Source: an uncultured Legionella sp. (GTDB lineage: Bacteria > Pseudomonadota > Gammaproteobacteria > Legionellales > Legionellaceae). Taken from it: a DNA stretch of 51,716 bases. Below are positions 50,386 through 51,716 of this stretch, piece by piece. Positions within the stretch are counted from its first letter, which is position 1. The number at the start of each line of letters is the position of its first letter. Location of the stretch: assembly GCA_903877115.1 (NCBI GenBank), contig CAIRCS010000023.1:1-51716 (forward strand), given 5' to 3'. The translations under genes were made by a program, and so were the position numbers. The notes beneath the pieces are model-generated. The model was given only the letters and a program-made list of their open reading frames with translations. It made no database searches and was not told where the DNA came from.

Positions 50386-51582
50386 GTGAAAAAAATGAGT
50401 TCAGAAGATATTGTCATCGTTGCAGCCCAAAGAACCCCTATTGGAGCATTTTTAGGCGGTTTATCCACTTTATCAGCACCAAAACTGGGTGGTTTCGCCC
50501 ATCAAGCGGCGATGTCCGCCGCCCAACTTTCACCTAAAGATATTGATGAGGTAATTTCAGGTTGTGTGTTACAAGCCGGTATTGGACAAGCGCCTGCGCG
50601 ACAGGCAGCTATTTTGGCTAATATCCCTTATAGCACAGGTGCCACCACTCTGAATAAAATGTGCGGTTCAGGCATGAAAGCCGTGATGTTCGGCCATGAT
50701 TTAATCCGCGCCGGATCAGCCAAAATCGTTTTGGCTTCCGGGATGGAAAACATGAGCTCGGCGCCGTATTTGCTCAGCAAAGCACGAACAGGGTATCGTT
50801 TAGGCCATGGCGAAATCAAAGATCATATGTTTCTGGATGGTTTAGAAGACGCTTACGAACCAGGCAAGCTCATGGGCTGTTTTGCAGAAGAAACCGCTAA
50901 AGAATATCAATTTGATCGTGCCCAACAAGATGCGTTTGCGATCGAATCCATGCAACGCGCCCTCCAAGCGCAAGCCGCAGGCGCATTTACCGCGGAGATT
51001 GCCCCAGTTACTGTTACCAGCAAGACAGGAGACATCATCGTCTCGCAAGATGAAAATCCCGATCCGAAAAAAATTGCCAAAGTGCCACAATTAAAACCCA
51101 GCTTTCATCCTCAAGGCAGCATCACACCAGCCAGCTCCAGCGCCATCGCGGATGGTGCCGCCAGTCTCATTCTCATGACTGCTGCGGAGGCACAGCAACG
51201 AGGATTACGTCCGTTGGCTAGGATTGTAGCGCAAAGCACACATTCTCAGGAGCCCCACAATTTCACCATCGCACCTATTTCTGCCATCAAAAAAGTACTT
51301 GAGCGTGCTGGTTGGACCAGTCAAAGCGTGGATTTGTATGAAATCAATGAAGCCTTTGCCGTTGTCGCTATGGCTGCAACCAAAGCCTTAGAGCTCAACC
51401 CAAAAACTGTCAATATTCATGGTGGCGCGTGTGCTTTGGGGCATCCCATTGGCGCATCAGGCGCAAGAATTTTGGTTACTTTGATCCATGCTTTACGCGC
51501 CCAGCAGAAAACCAAAGGCGTCGCGGCACTCTGTATTGGTGGCGGAGAGGCTACCGCAATGGCGATTGAATTACTCGTATAA
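50386..51582 (+). CDS. Acetyl-CoA acetyltransferase (thiolase)
   Basis: IVIVAAQRTPIGAFLGG; NKMCGSGMKAVM; GGACALGHPIGASGARI; CIGGGEA. Confidence 0.97.
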   Translation: MKKMSSEDIVIVAAQRTPIGAFLGGLSTLSAPKLGGFAHQAAMSAAQLSPKDIDEVISGCVLQAGIGQAPARQAAILANIPYSTGATTLNKMCGSGMKAVMFGHDLIRAGSAKIVLASGMENMSSAPYLLSKARTGYRLGHGEIKDHMFLDGLEDAYEPGKLMGCFAEETAKEYQFDRAQQDAFAIESMQRALQAQAAGAFTAEIAPVTVTSKTGDIIVSQDENPDPKKIAKVPQLKPSFHPQGSITPASSSAIADGAASLILMTAAEAQQRGLRPLARIVAQSTHSQEPHNFTIAPISAIKKVLERAGWTSQSVDLYEINEAFAVVAMAATKALELNPKTVNIHGGACALGHPIGASGARILVTLIHALRAQQKTKGVAALCIGGGEATAMAIELLV

Positions 51583-51593
51583 CGACTGATTGA

Positions 51594-51716
51594 ATAACCG
51601 AGCCTTGACCGTAAGAGACATTGCCATTAAGTTCAGACCTCAGCCTACGTCCCGCGGCTTGTCCGCGGGATCCAGCAGTCTTGTTTAAGAGCCAGATCTC
51701 TGGATCCCACGGACAA
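51594..51716. repeat. Partial/chimeric copy of the 47629-47719 repeat, truncated by the window end
   Basis: ATTGCCATTAAGTTCAGACCTCAGCCTACGTCCCGCGGCTTGTCCGCGGGATCCAG...CTGGATCCCACGGACAA. Confidence 0.88.

Overview
This 51.7 kb chromosomal window looks like a gammaproteobacterium. Gene content (HU-Lon-ClpX-ClpP-Tig, SpoT-RpoZ-Gmk, Fur/BamE/RnfH/RatA, LptM-DapF, TrkA-TrkH) and the large orphan ORFs suggest an intracellular or Legionellales-like lineage; that placement is inference. Most of the window is core housekeeping: six tRNAs, the tig-clpP-clpX-lon-hupB-ppiD block, uup/ridA/spoT/rpoZ/gmk, rph/proC/yggT, rimO, deoB, pyrD, fur, bamE, lptM/dapF, trkA/trkH, xseA and a thiolase. The most interesting parts are: (1) a compact acpXL-fabZXL-fabF-fabF-lpxXL-like operon (38706-43469), where one ketosynthase keeps the catalytic Cys and its neighbour has lost it (a KS/chain-length-factor-like pair). 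It sits next to a FadL-type porin with an in-frame amber stop and a FabL-type enoyl reductase, suggesting a specialised or very-long-chain acyl pathway for lipid A or an envelope lipid; (2) a 966-aa orphan protein (26856-29756) built from about four copies of an apparently unnamed IGDT/PxGxYQ module, an effector candidate; (3) a second orphan effector-like protein at 311-1924; (4) two tandem MFS transporters directly upstream of deoB, suggesting nucleoside uptake; (5) several families of short palindromic or MITE-like repeats, including a 47-bp tandem array, paired hairpins with compensatory stem changes, and copies of one inverted repeat flanking the broken porin; (6) a catalytically intact tyrosine recombinase beside a four-tRNA array. 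No CRISPR, rRNA or complete prophage was seen. All homology calls are from reading the translations; no database search was run.
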